This document shows positions 17,194 through 25,303 of a stretch of DNA of 41,850 bases, piece by piece. Below the pieces are notes generated by a model. That model ran no database searches, was not told where the DNA came from, and saw nothing but the letters and a program-made list of their open reading frames with translations. Where the stretch lies: assembly GCA_046290215.1 (NCBI GenBank), contig JBKAGC010000007.1, positions 1 through 41,850 of the forward strand, read 5' to 3'. The position numbers and the translations under genes are program-made. Origin of the DNA: JAHRVQ01 sp046290215 (GTDB taxonomy: Bacteria; Pseudomonadota; Gammaproteobacteria; Pseudomonadales; Azotimanducaceae). The stretch's first letter is position 1, and each line of letters begins with the position of its first letter.

Positions 17194-18201
17194 CTAGAGG
17201 TTTGCGAGTAAAGCTTCCGTGTATTCTGTTGTGGAACCACTACCGCCCAGATCAGGGGTTAGGTGCTTACCTTCACCAATGACCTTACGAACCGCAGCGC
17301 GAATTCTGGTGGCCGGCTCAATTAACTCAAGATGGTCCAACATCAGGGCCGAGGCGAGTAAAAGCGCAGTTGGATTAGCCACGCCTTTACCGGCAATATC
17401 AGGCGCACTGCCATGCACGGCCTCAAAAATACCACGGGTTTCACCAATGTTTGCCCCTGGCGCCAGACCAAGACCGCCCACTAGGCCGGCGCACAAATCT
17501 GACAAGACGTCACCAAACAAGTTGGTTGTTACAATGACATCAAATCGATGCGGATTCATGACCAATTGCATGGCGCAATTGTCGACGATCATTTCTTCAA
17601 ACTCGATATCGTCGTATAGCTTCGCCACATCTCTGGCAACTTCCAGAAATAACCCTGAAGTCGAGCGCATGATATTGGCCTTGTGTACAGCCGTGACCTT
17701 TTTTCGACCAAGCTTTCTGGCTAGTTCAAAGGCGTGGGTAACGATGCGCGTACAACCGCGCCGCGTCACCACGGAAGTCAGTTCCGCACGCTCGCCGTCT
17801 TCACTACGTTTGTGGCCAATACCCGCGTATAAACCTTCCATGTTTTCCCGTACAACAAGAATATCAATATCGGAATAGCGCGTCGTAGCACCGGGAATGG
17901 ACAAGGCCGGACGTACATTGGCGTACAAATCAAACTGGCGTCGCAATGACACGTTTACCGAGGTAAAACCGCGACCAATGGGCGTGGTGATTGGCCCCTT
18001 TAAGGTCACCGGGTTCTTTTCGATCTGGGCGAGGGTTTCCTCAGGAATCAGATCCAGGCCCTGCTGGATGGCAGGACCACCAGCAAGCGCCTCTTCAAAT
18101 TTTAGACCCGCATCCAGGGCACCAAGAATCTGCAGCACAGAATCAGTAATTTCCGGGCCAATGCCGTCGCCTGGAATAACGGTAATAGGTATTTCGCTCA
18201 T
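17194..18201 (-). CDS. NAD-dependent isocitrate dehydrogenase (isocitrate/isopropylmalate dehydrogenase family)
   Basis: Oxidative decarboxylation of isocitrate to 2-oxoglutarate, probably with NAD. Seen in 335 aa: N-terminal VIPGDGIGPEI; substrate loop SVNVSLRRQFDLYANVRP, where the SxNxxLR pattern marks isocitrate rather than isopropylmalate; catalytic YAGIGH; Mg-binding TTNLFGDVLSD; and the nucleotide segment EAVHGSAPDIAGKG. The short length is like the homodimeric NAD-IDH and the eukaryotic NAD-IDH subunits. It sits in a leftward run after acyl-CoA synthetase and before the 7TM-DISM gene. Related tartrate or homoisocitrate dehydrogenases are less likely. Confidence 0.88.
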   Translation of the reverse strand: MSEIPITVIPGDGIGPEITDSVLQILGALDAGLKFEEALAGGPAIQQGLDLIPEETLAQIEKNPVTLKGPITTPIGRGFTSVNVSLRRQFDLYANVRPALSIPGATTRYSDIDILVVRENMEGLYAGIGHKRSEDGERAELTSVVTRRGCTRIVTHAFELARKLGRKKVTAVHKANIMRSTSGLFLEVARDVAKLYDDIEFEEMIVDNCAMQLVMNPHRFDVIVTTNLFGDVLSDLCAGLVGGLGLAPGANIGETRGIFEAVHGSAPDIAGKGVANPTALLLASALMLDHLELIEPATRIRAAVRKVIGEGKHLTPDLGGSGSTTEYTEALLANL

Positions 18202-18223
18202 GAGGACATTATAGCGAACTCGC

Positions 18224-18249
18224 GCCCATAACGAAGCGTTGTTATGGGC
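18224..18249. other. 9-bp perfect hairpin between acyl-CoA synthetase and isocitrate dehydrogenase genes
   Basis: GCCCATAAC (18224-18232) and GTTATGGGC (18241-18249) form a 9-bp stem with an 8-base loop, just after the synthetase stop codon. On the plus strand it is followed by CTTTT. On the minus strand, the direction of the flanking genes, no T-run follows, so a classic terminator for them is not supported. It may trim or stabilise mRNA between the two genes. Confidence 0.5.
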
Positions 18250-18252
18250 CTT

Positions 18253-19914
18253 TTATGTGATCAGATCACCGATTGCCTGCTCCCGTATGCGCCGTTTATC
18301 GATTTTCCCGGAGGCAATTCTTGGCAATGGCTCCTGACTCTGGGTTAAATAACGAGGAATTTTAAAGCGAGCAATGTGATCTCCCAGGTAGGACCTTAGT
18401 TCATCAGGATCTAGCTCTGCTTTAGCAAAGTAAGTAGCGCCCACTTCTTCCCCAAGCCGCTCATCTGGCACCGCGTAGACAGACGCTTCAAGAATCTCCG
18501 GATGGGCCAGCAGTCCGGCTTCCACCTCAGCACAACCAATATTCTCACCACCGCGAATCACTAGATCTTTAATTCGATCAACAATGTACAGATAACCATC
18601 AGCATCGATATAGGCCACGTCACCAGTGCGCAGCCAGCCGTCGACGAAGGTTTCGGCGTTGGCGTCAGGCCTTTGCCAATAGCCTTCAATAATCGAAGCA
18701 CCGCTGATCAAGAGTTCCCCACGTTCCCCGGGTCGTAACGCCTTGCCCATCTCATCAACAACTTTGATATCCAACACGGCGGAGCAGCGTCCAGAACTGG
18801 CCGGGTGCTCGAGATAGTCCTCACCGCCAATGCCACAGCCAATGGCGTTGGTTTCTGTCATACCCCAACCGGTGTTCGGCAGGGCTTTGGCAAATGACGA
18901 GGCGATATTTTTCACCTGTTCTGGCGCGCGCGGCGCACCACCGCCCCCCACTGTTTGCAAGGAACTCAAATCAGCTTTGGTGGTTTTTGCCACATTCAAC
19001 AAATCTCCTGTCATTGCCGCTGGCGCCACAAAGGAGGAGATTTTTTCCGCTTCAATGAGTTCTGCCGCAAGGGCAGGATCCCACTTATACATGGAGACTA
19101 GTTTGCGTTGCGCCCGAAAGCACATCAGAAACACCGCGTGCGAGCCGGTGGCATGAAACAATGGCACCGCAAGCAAGGTGGCGGCTTGATAGGGCGGCGC
19201 TGGCGGTACTTCGTCTAATTGCAACACAGCCGTCTGCTGATCCAGTTCCCAGGATTTTAACGCTGACAATACATTCAGGTGGCAAGACACAGCACCTTTT
19301 GGGTGACCGGTTGAGCCGGAGGTATAAAGGATGGTGGCGCGGTCCTCCGGCGTCACCACAACCTCTGGCATTTGCACAGGGTATCTACTGGCGAAAGCAA
19401 TAAGATCGCGATCGTCGCCCGCAACCCGCACCGACAATACCGCAATAGACAAATCTGCAAGTACTGGGGTAATTCTAATGATTCTATCGGCGTCTGCGAT
19501 GAGCACCTTAGCACCACTGTCGGTAAGACCATAGTGCATCTCTTCAGTACTCCAAAGTGCATTCATGGCCACAGCCACTGCACCAATGGATGTCACGGCC
19601 ATAAAGGAAAATACCCATTCAGGGTAGTTTCGCATGGCAATCGCCACCCGATCACCCGGCTTGACGCCATGCGCATCAATCAATAGATGAGCAATTTGCG
19701 CGGCACGCTCATAGCTTTCTTTAAAGCTATAGCGTTCATCTTCATAAACGAAAAAGTCTGCGTCAGACACACTTTCAGCAAACAACTCGCGTAAGGTGTG
19801 CGGCCCGTGCTTAAAGCTGCGAATTGGCCGACCATACAGTTCACGTTGCTCAAGTTCGTAATCAGCACCCGCTGCCGTGAGACTCGCTCGAGCCTCTTCC
19901 CTGGTTAAAGCCAT
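18253..19914 (-). CDS. acyl-CoA synthetase (AMP-forming, class I adenylate-forming enzyme)
   Basis: Activates a carboxylic acid, probably a medium or long fatty acid or a ring-derived acid, to its CoA thioester through an acyl-AMP. Seen in 553 aa: P-loop-like ILYTSGSTGHPKGA (A3), GWGMTET (A5), LRTGDVAYIDADGY with IVDRIKDLVIRGGENI (A7-A8), and the C-terminal catalytic Lys in LPRIASGKIDK (A10). It starts 5 bp after the stop of the acyl-CoA dehydrogenase gene, so the pair should act in sequence in acyl-CoA breakdown. The acyl substrate cannot be read from sequence. Confidence 0.9.
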   Translation of the reverse strand: MALTREEARASLTAAGADYELEQRELYGRPIRSFKHGPHTLRELFAESVSDADFFVYEDERYSFKESYERAAQIAHLLIDAHGVKPGDRVAIAMRNYPEWVFSFMAVTSIGAVAVAMNALWSTEEMHYGLTDSGAKVLIADADRIIRITPVLADLSIAVLSVRVAGDDRDLIAFASRYPVQMPEVVVTPEDRATILYTSGSTGHPKGAVSCHLNVLSALKSWELDQQTAVLQLDEVPPAPPYQAATLLAVPLFHATGSHAVFLMCFRAQRKLVSMYKWDPALAAELIEAEKISSFVAPAAMTGDLLNVAKTTKADLSSLQTVGGGGAPRAPEQVKNIASSFAKALPNTGWGMTETNAIGCGIGGEDYLEHPASSGRCSAVLDIKVVDEMGKALRPGERGELLISGASIIEGYWQRPDANAETFVDGWLRTGDVAYIDADGYLYIVDRIKDLVIRGGENIGCAEVEAGLLAHPEILEASVYAVPDERLGEEVGATYFAKAELDPDELRSYLGDHIARFKIPRYLTQSQEPLPRIASGKIDKRRIREQAIGDLIT

Positions 19915-19919
19915 AACCT

Positions 19920-21263
19920 TTACGCCGCCAGATACTTTTCGATGACTTTCTCGAACTTAACCTGGGACTTTTCAATGAGCTTTGGTAAGTGATAAGTGGG
20001 GAACAAATCATCACAAGCCTCGTAGTCGCGCAATAATAACTTGGTCAGGTTTTCTTTGTGGCTTTCTGTAGTGCCATCCATGATCCCCATATATGGGGCG
20101 GACATCCACATATCACCTAGCGGCGTCTCATTGGACATCCCGAGCGCACCGTGAATGTGAATCGCACGGTAAACAATATCGTGATTTACCTTGGCGGCAC
20201 TTACTTTAATCGCGGCAATTTCTTTACGGATTTCTCGAGTGTACTTACCCGTCTTGTCAATCAACCAGGCGGTGTACAAGACATGGAGCCGGAACTGCTT
20301 TAACTGAATGTAACTATCAGCGATCTGCTCTTGAACCATTTGCTTGTCTGCCAACAACTCTCCTTTGGCGCGACGACTTAAGACGCGTTCGCAAGCCATG
20401 TCCAGGGCCTTCGTACAATTACCCACGGCGCGCATGGCATGGTGAATACGACCACCACTCAAGCGAGTTTGCGAGCCAACAAAGCCAGCCCCTTCTTCAC
20501 CCAATAATGCTGACGCCGGCACCCGCACATCGTTATAGCGAATATAAGCATGACCACTGCGACCCGGCCCGGTATTGTAGTTCTCGCGCAGCGGGGTACC
20601 CAGGGTATGAACGTTGCGTACAATTTCCACGCCCGGCAGATCCGTATCCACAATAAACATGGAAGCACGTTCTAACAGCGGCTTATCTGGCGCGGTAATC
20701 GCCATAACGATAAGGAAATCAGCATTGTTACCATTAGAGGTGAACCACTTTTCACCACTGATTACCCATTCATCACCATCTCGCACCGCCTGGCATTTAA
20801 ACTCACCAGGCTCACCAGCATGAGGTTCGGTCATGGAATAAGCAGAGCGTTTTTCGCCAGCTAGCAGGGGTTCAAGATACTTTTTCTTTTGTTCATCAGT
20901 GCCATTGTGCGCAATCAATTCCATATTGCCGGTATCCGGCGCCTGGCAACCAAACACTGTAGGTCCCATGCGCGTTCGCCCAAGAATTTCATTGAGCAAA
21001 CACAACTTAACCTGACCTAAACCGGGACCACCGAGATCTGGACCCAGGTGAAAACCCCACAATCCCTGATCTTTCACCTGTTGTTGGAGGTCTTTAATGT
21101 AGGCGCGAATAGCTCGCCAGCCATCCTCGTCTAACGAGTTGCCCTGACGATCCCGGCCAACACTCATAAACTGATCCAGCGGCTCAATTTCCTCTGTGAC
21201 GAACTTCTGTACCCAATCGATTTGCTTTTGAAATTCTGGCTCTACCTCAAAATCGATAGCCAT
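19920..21263 (-). CDS. acyl-CoA dehydrogenase
   Basis: FAD enzyme that introduces the alpha-beta double bond into an acyl-CoA. Seen in 447 aa: N-terminal helical domain; a middle beta domain with AYSMTEPHAGEP and WVISGEKWFTSNG, the flavin-contact motifs; and a C-terminal helical domain with HIHGALGMSNETPLGDMW and the terminal MDGTTESHKENL. The sequence is closest in style to the ACAD10/11-like group rather than short-chain dehydrogenases. The ATG has a good ribosome-binding site (GAGGGGA). It is followed directly by the acyl-CoA synthetase. It probably has a fatty- or sterol-side-chain substrate (inference). Confidence 0.9.
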   Translation of the reverse strand: MAIDFEVEPEFQKQIDWVQKFVTEEIEPLDQFMSVGRDRQGNSLDEDGWRAIRAYIKDLQQQVKDQGLWGFHLGPDLGGPGLGQVKLCLLNEILGRTRMGPTVFGCQAPDTGNMELIAHNGTDEQKKKYLEPLLAGEKRSAYSMTEPHAGEPGEFKCQAVRDGDEWVISGEKWFTSNGNNADFLIVMAITAPDKPLLERASMFIVDTDLPGVEIVRNVHTLGTPLRENYNTGPGRSGHAYIRYNDVRVPASALLGEEGAGFVGSQTRLSGGRIHHAMRAVGNCTKALDMACERVLSRRAKGELLADKQMVQEQIADSYIQLKQFRLHVLYTAWLIDKTGKYTREIRKEIAAIKVSAAKVNHDIVYRAIHIHGALGMSNETPLGDMWMSAPYMGIMDGTTESHKENLTKLLLRDYEACDDLFPTYHLPKLIEKSQVKFEKVIEKYLAA

Positions 21264-21388
21264 GGTGTCTCCCCTCTTGAGTTGGCATTCAACGTGTTAT
21301 TCGTTTGTCATCTACGTGACCTGCCTATAACAATGCCACCAAAACTCATGTGGTGACAACCGCCTTAAGTTTGCCGGGGATTAAGTCA

Positions 21389-22117
21389 CTAGGAATAGGC
21401 GGCCACGGTATTCTCAAATGCAAAGCCATCGGGCCGCAAAACCAAACGATGGCGCGGGCCTGTGGCTTCCGCGTCGAGAGATTCATAACCGGAGTCACCG
21501 TGCCACAGGGCAATTCGTTCACCTGCTTTGTTCTGGACAATTCGGGTTTCGTAATACTTTTCCGGTTCCCGGTCGAGAAAAGCCAGCAGCTCGTCCAACT
21601 TATCAAACTGCGACAACTGAAAAAGCGTGATCCAGGTAGGTGGGGCAAGATCAATTTTACCCGCACCGTGATGGGCATGGGCATCGCCAGGTGCGATCCA
21701 TTGATGATTTAGAATTTCTTCCCCGTCCACCAAAATGTCGTCATCCTCGTCTAACCGGGCGACAAAAAACCACGTAGCATAACGCTTTGGCGTGCTGGCT
21801 GGCGGGGTCCAATGAGCAAACCAGATAAAATCTTCTTCTGTGAGTTGCAGACCAGTTTCTTCCTGGGTTTCTCGTGCTGCGGCGCGTTTTGCTGCAGCTA
21901 ACTCATCCTCGGCAATCTCGCGATCGGCCTCTTCAACCCGGCCACCAGGGAACACCCACATGCCGCCGAAACTGATATTGGTGTTTTTCTGCAACATCAA
22001 GACTTCTATGCTGGGATTTTCTCTCACCAGCACCACGGTTGCCGCGGGAATCGCAGGCGCACCAGAGTCGCTACCCAGTTCGCCGTATATATCATTGCGA
22101 TGCTTATCCGTACTCAT
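21389..22117 (-). CDS. Nudix hydrolase (NUDT19/RP2-like)
   Basis: Predicted hydrolase of a nucleoside-diphosphate-linked compound, possibly CoA or acyl-CoA. Seen: WVFPGGRVEEAD followed after a stretch of about 15 residues by RETQEETGL. The ending REUxEExGU matches the Nudix box, and the extended loop between GG and RE is typical of the RP2/NUDT19 group, some of which act on CoA esters. That would suit the acyl-CoA genes downstream. I prefer the ATG at 22117 (242 aa) with AAGGTGAG upstream over the GTG at 22126. About 125 bp separate it from the acyl-CoA dehydrogenase gene. Confidence 0.86.
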   Translation of the reverse strand: MSTDKHRNDIYGELGSDSGAPAIPAATVVLVRENPSIEVLMLQKNTNISFGGMWVFPGGRVEEADREIAEDELAAAKRAAARETQEETGLQLTEEDFIWFAHWTPPASTPKRYATWFFVARLDEDDDILVDGEEILNHQWIAPGDAHAHHGAGKIDLAPPTWITLFQLSQFDKLDELLAFLDREPEKYYETRIVQNKAGERIALWHGDSGYESLDAEATGPRHRLVLRPDGFAFENTVAAYS

Positions 22118-22132
22118 GTTACTCACTCACCT

Positions 22133-22528
22133 TTAAACGCTTAATGCCATTACCATAATCCAGAATGACATGGCGGTACCAATCACAAACGCGAGCACTC
22201 TCAGTGCGGCGAGACCCATGATGTAAAAAATTCCATGACCTACTCTTGCTCCAGCCCATATCAGGGCCGCCATACCCCAGTTGCCAACTGGCTCAACGCC
22301 CGCCATCCAGGCTGCAAGATTCGCCACTGCAAATAGAATCAAAGCTTCCCAGGCATTGGCCTGGGCACCCACGGCCCTTGCTCCAGCACCGCTTAACTGT
22401 TCCGCTTGCACCCTGGGTTCATTGATATCGGGTTTGCCGAATTGCTTACTGCGAAAAGGTAACGAGCTTGCGGCCCAGATATAGGGCAACACCATGCCAA
22501 TAAGCAAACAAACCAATTGTGTCCACAT
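22133..22528 (-). CDS. MAPEG family membrane protein
   Basis: Small integral membrane protein of 131 aa with four hydrophobic helices, matching the MAPEG family (membrane-associated eicosanoid and glutathione metabolism). Seen: the ANAWEALILFAVANLAAW segment with the family's conserved N..E..P/L-type helix and RVGHGIFYIMGL near the third and fourth helices. Bacterial members have poorly known roles, possibly glutathione-linked detoxification. Start chosen at ATG 22528 with GGGGAAAG just upstream. It lies between PhyH and Nudix genes in the same direction. Confidence 0.83.
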   Translation of the reverse strand: MWTQLVCLLIGMVLPYIWAASSLPFRSKQFGKPDINEPRVQAEQLSGAGARAVGAQANAWEALILFAVANLAAWMAGVEPVGNWGMAALIWAGARVGHGIFYIMGLAALRVLAFVIGTAMSFWIMVMALSV

Positions 22529-22561
22529 CACTTTCCCCTATGTTTTTGCCGTCTTGCTGAC

Positions 22562-23350
22562 TTAAGCGATCACGGTGAATCCGCCGGGCACAATATCCAG
22601 CAACTGTTTAGCGCGGTCACCCAGAGCCAATATATCCTCTGCATCATTGGTAATCAGCTGATTCTCCAATGGCCGTAGCCAGCTAACCACATAACCCAAA
22701 TACAAACCAACCCGGATATCCGCATCGGAGTTAGCGCCCCCGGAGTGAATGACGTTGCCGGAATATATGAGGCCTGCGCCTTTTGGCATTATCGCCTGGG
22801 TAATTTCATGAGGCTGGGGTATTCGCCCCCTCTCCCAGAGGTGACTGCCGGGGACCACCCGGGTTGCACCATTGCTGGCGGTAAAATCCGTCAGCGCTAT
22901 ATTAGCGCTAAGAAGAATTTCTTGCGGCGCTTCCAGACGCTGCGCGTGGAACCATGAGCCAGCATCAGTATGAAATTCCTGGACTGTCTGGTGCTCGGCT
23001 AACACCATTAATTCAGCATTACTCAAGCGGAAGTCTCTCGACTTCTTTTCATCCAGCAGCACGCTGTTGGCCAATTGTAATAACAGCGGATGAGTTAGCA
23101 CTGCTTCCATGTGTTTCGATTTGCTGAACAAACCGTGCAGTCGTTTGGTCTGGGCACCATAAAAGTCAGATTTGTAGCCTAGCTCGTCAACCCCCCAGGG
23201 CATGTCCGTTAAGTGCTGCTTAAAGTCATCGAGTAGCGCTGCACACTGGGTAGAATCCAGTAAGTCCGCGACAATGCAAGCGCCATCCCGCGCTACCGCG
23301 GTAACAATAGCTTCTTGCTCATGGCTATGTAAGGTTTCTAATTCCGGCAT
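22562..23350 (-). CDS. phytanoyl-CoA dioxygenase (PhyH) family protein
   Basis: Predicted Fe(II)/2-oxoglutarate-dependent oxygenase. Seen in about 262 aa: iron-binding EFHTDAG (HxD), the distal His in GNVIHSGGANSDADIRVG and the following Arg expected to bind 2-oxoglutarate, with the GATRVVPGSHLW segment common in this family. Start: I prefer the ATG at 23350, which has AAAGGG 9 nt upstream; another ATG lies at 23359. A longer in-frame extension would run into the preceding LLM gene and is not needed. Substrate is unknown; the family includes hydroxylases of branched acyl-CoAs and small natural products. Confidence 0.87.
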   Translation of the reverse strand: MPELETLHSHEQEAIVTAVARDGACIVADLLDSTQCAALLDDFKQHLTDMPWGVDELGYKSDFYGAQTKRLHGLFSKSKHMEAVLTHPLLLQLANSVLLDEKKSRDFRLSNAELMVLAEHQTVQEFHTDAGSWFHAQRLEAPQEILLSANIALTDFTASNGATRVVPGSHLWERGRIPQPHEITQAIMPKGAGLIYSGNVIHSGGANSDADIRVGLYLGYVVSWLRPLENQLITNDAEDILALGDRAKQLLDIVPGGFTVIA

Positions 23351-23388
23351 CAACTTCATCCCTTTGCGAAAAATTGCAGTTCGTTGGC

Positions 23389-24435
23389 TTAAGCGTCCCA
23401 GGATTTCACAAGATCCAGGCACTGCTCTAACGACTCAGCACGGTCTCGCCAGGTCTTGCCACCGGTACTCAAACGCAACGTTGTGACTCCAGCAGCTTTA
23501 TAGGCATCTAGTCGTTCTCTAATCATGGTTTCAGTACCAATGAGATTAGTCTTTAGCACCATCTCGTCAGGGACCCGTTGGATTGCCGCCGGCTTATCAC
23601 CCTTCACCCACAGAGATTGCACCTCCTCCGCCGCCTCGGCGTAACCCGCTCGCTTGAAGGCATCATTGTAGAAATTGGTCTTGGCCGAACCCATGCCGCC
23701 CAGCGTAAACGCCATCGCTGGTTTACGCGCCTCAATCATTTGCTCGACATGTTCGCCCACTTCAAAACTACCGCCCACCTGAATATCGATGTCACTAAAG
23801 GCGCGCCCTGCTTTTTCCGCCCCGCGGCGCAGGGGATCAAAGAAAACATCTGCATGTTCCGGCATAAATGATGTGCCCAACCAGCCATCCGCCAACTCTC
23901 CGGTCATCTCCAGTGACTTTGGCCCAAGGGTCGCCAGATAAATGGGTAAGTCAGGTCGTGGCGGTTGTGACAAACGGATGGGCTTGCCTTCTCCGCCTGG
24001 TCTGGGCAAAACATAATGCTTGCCATCAAACTGAACCCGTTGCCCTGATAAACCCAGGCGAACAATTTGCAGACACTCCCGCAAACGCCCCAGAGGGCTG
24101 GCAAACGCCGTCCCGTGCAAGCCCTCTACCACCTGTGGACCGCTGACGCCTAAACCTAGAATAAATCGGCCTTTTGACACTGTAGCCATACTCTGACTGG
24201 TCATGGCAATCATACTTGGGACCCGCGCCGACACCTGCATAATGCCCGTCCCCAGGCGAATTGACTCGGTTTTTGCTGCTAGATAAGCCAGCGGTACCAC
24301 TGCATCCATGCCCCAGGCTTCTGCTGACCAGGCTTGATCAACACCCAGTCGATCTGCCCGCTGTGTGTAATCAACCAGATCGTCCCAATCCTCACCATTG
24401 TAGTAAGCACTACCTATAGAAATGGATGTGCGCAT
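23389..24435 (-). CDS. LLM class flavin-dependent oxidoreductase
   Basis: Luciferase-like TIM-barrel oxidoreductase, using FMN or F420. Seen in 348 aa: N-terminal SIGSAYYNGEDWDDLVDYTQRA, the core RLGTGIMQVSARVPSMIAM and FILGLGVSGPQVVEG, and YLATLGPKSLEMTGELADGWLG, all characteristic of the family and of members annotated as F420-dependent. Start set at ATG 24435, preceded by AAAAGGGGG; an in-frame upstream extension to 24570 has no family match. The F420 versus FMN choice cannot be made from what I see. First gene of the leftward run; divergent from yfiR across about 266 bp. Confidence 0.88.
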   Translation of the reverse strand: MRTSISIGSAYYNGEDWDDLVDYTQRADRLGVDQAWSAEAWGMDAVVPLAYLAAKTESIRLGTGIMQVSARVPSMIAMTSQSMATVSKGRFILGLGVSGPQVVEGLHGTAFASPLGRLRECLQIVRLGLSGQRVQFDGKHYVLPRPGGEGKPIRLSQPPRPDLPIYLATLGPKSLEMTGELADGWLGTSFMPEHADVFFDPLRRGAEKAGRAFSDIDIQVGGSFEVGEHVEQMIEARKPAMAFTLGGMGSAKTNFYNDAFKRAGYAEAAEEVQSLWVKGDKPAAIQRVPDEMVLKTNLIGTETMIRERLDAYKAAGVTTLRLSTGGKTWRDRAESLEQCLDLVKSWDA

Positions 24436-24701
24436 GTTGCCCCCTTTTTTTATTTTATTGTCGCTACCGCCCGAAATGCGCAGTCTTTTCAAAGTCTTCC
24501 AAACTGTGACAGCAAGCGAGTGTGAAGCATTAAGAGTACCACCAGCAAAAGTGCCATCGCTAGCGGCCACCCATAAGCTGCTCAGGACCCCTGGTTTTAG
24601 CTGTTACGCATATTTTTTGTGATTTTTCAATCCACATCGCCAATTTCAAAAAACCGTCTAAGCTTTAAAAACAATTTATTTTTTACCACTGAGACGGATC
24701 T

Positions 24702-25250
24702 ATGAAACTTCGATATTTGCACCGCGTTGGACTAATTGTTTGTTTGTTACTGCCTTTCACAGCAGCAAAAGCAGAACTAATCTCCTCTTCAGATGCTGGC
24801 AAAAGAACCATGTCCAAGTTCATGATAAATCTGGCCAAGTTTGTTACCTGGCCGGACAACAAGTTCGCCGGCGACAGCGAACCTTATAAGTATTGTCTGA
24901 TGGGCGACGACCCATTCAGCGGCGAACTCGACAGTGCCATGGCTGACAAGCAAGCCAAAAGCCGCGGCTTCCAAATCGAGCGCCTCGGTCTCGGTGATGT
25001 AGATGCTGCAAAATCCTGTCATGTGGTCTTTCTTGGTGTTGCTGCTGCAGATCAGGCAACCGACGTCATCGACAGCTTGTCTGGGCTACCTATCTTAACC
25101 GTTGGTGAAGCTGACAAGTTTGCCCAGTACGGAGGCATGGTTGGCTTTATTGGTGAAGGTCGTAAGGTTGCCCTGGCTGTAAACCAGGCGCGCCTTGAAG
25201 GCGCCGGCTTGAAAGCCTCTTCACGTTTGTATCGCGCCAGCACCATGTAA
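24702..25250 (+). CDS. yfiR: YfiR family periplasmic regulator (DUF4154)
   Basis: Periplasmic protein of the YfiR family. In Pseudomonas and E. coli, YfiR binds and holds inactive the periplasmic part of the diguanylate cyclase YfiN. Seen in 182 aa: signal peptide (about 1-24, ending AAKA); KFMINLAKFVTWPD; CHVVFLG; and LPILTVGEADKFAQYGGMVGF with the closing GAGLKASSRLYRAS, all clear YfiR hallmarks. Cys residues are at SCHV and YCLM. It is followed after 53 bp by a membrane receptor whose N-terminal half looks like that of YfiN but whose output is a chemoreceptor domain. The expected role is therefore to control that receptor (inference). Confidence 0.9.
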   Translation: MKLRYLHRVGLIVCLLLPFTAAKAELISSSDAGKRTMSKFMINLAKFVTWPDNKFAGDSEPYKYCLMGDDPFSGELDSAMADKQAKSRGFQIERLGLGDVDAAKSCHVVFLGVAAADQATDVIDSLSGLPILTVGEADKFAQYGGMVGFIGEGRKVALAVNQARLEGAGLKASSRLYRASTM

Positions 25251-25303
25251 CCACCTCGAATGATGAAAACCTGCCGTCACAAGATTTGAAGAAGGGAAAG
25301 TTT

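Noticed and set aside
17219..17878. 219-codon open frame on the plus strand
   Set aside because: It lies entirely opposite the isocitrate dehydrogenase gene, has a Ser/Arg/Pro-rich composition and no family features. The minus-strand gene has all expected motifs.
18224..18249. Intrinsic terminator of the acyl-CoA synthetase gene
   Set aside because: The hairpin is sound, but no T-run follows in the direction of transcription, so it is listed only as a hairpin.
24436..24570. N-terminal extension of the LLM oxidoreductase
   Set aside because: The 45 extra codons match nothing in the family, and a strong ribosome-binding site precedes the ATG at 24435.
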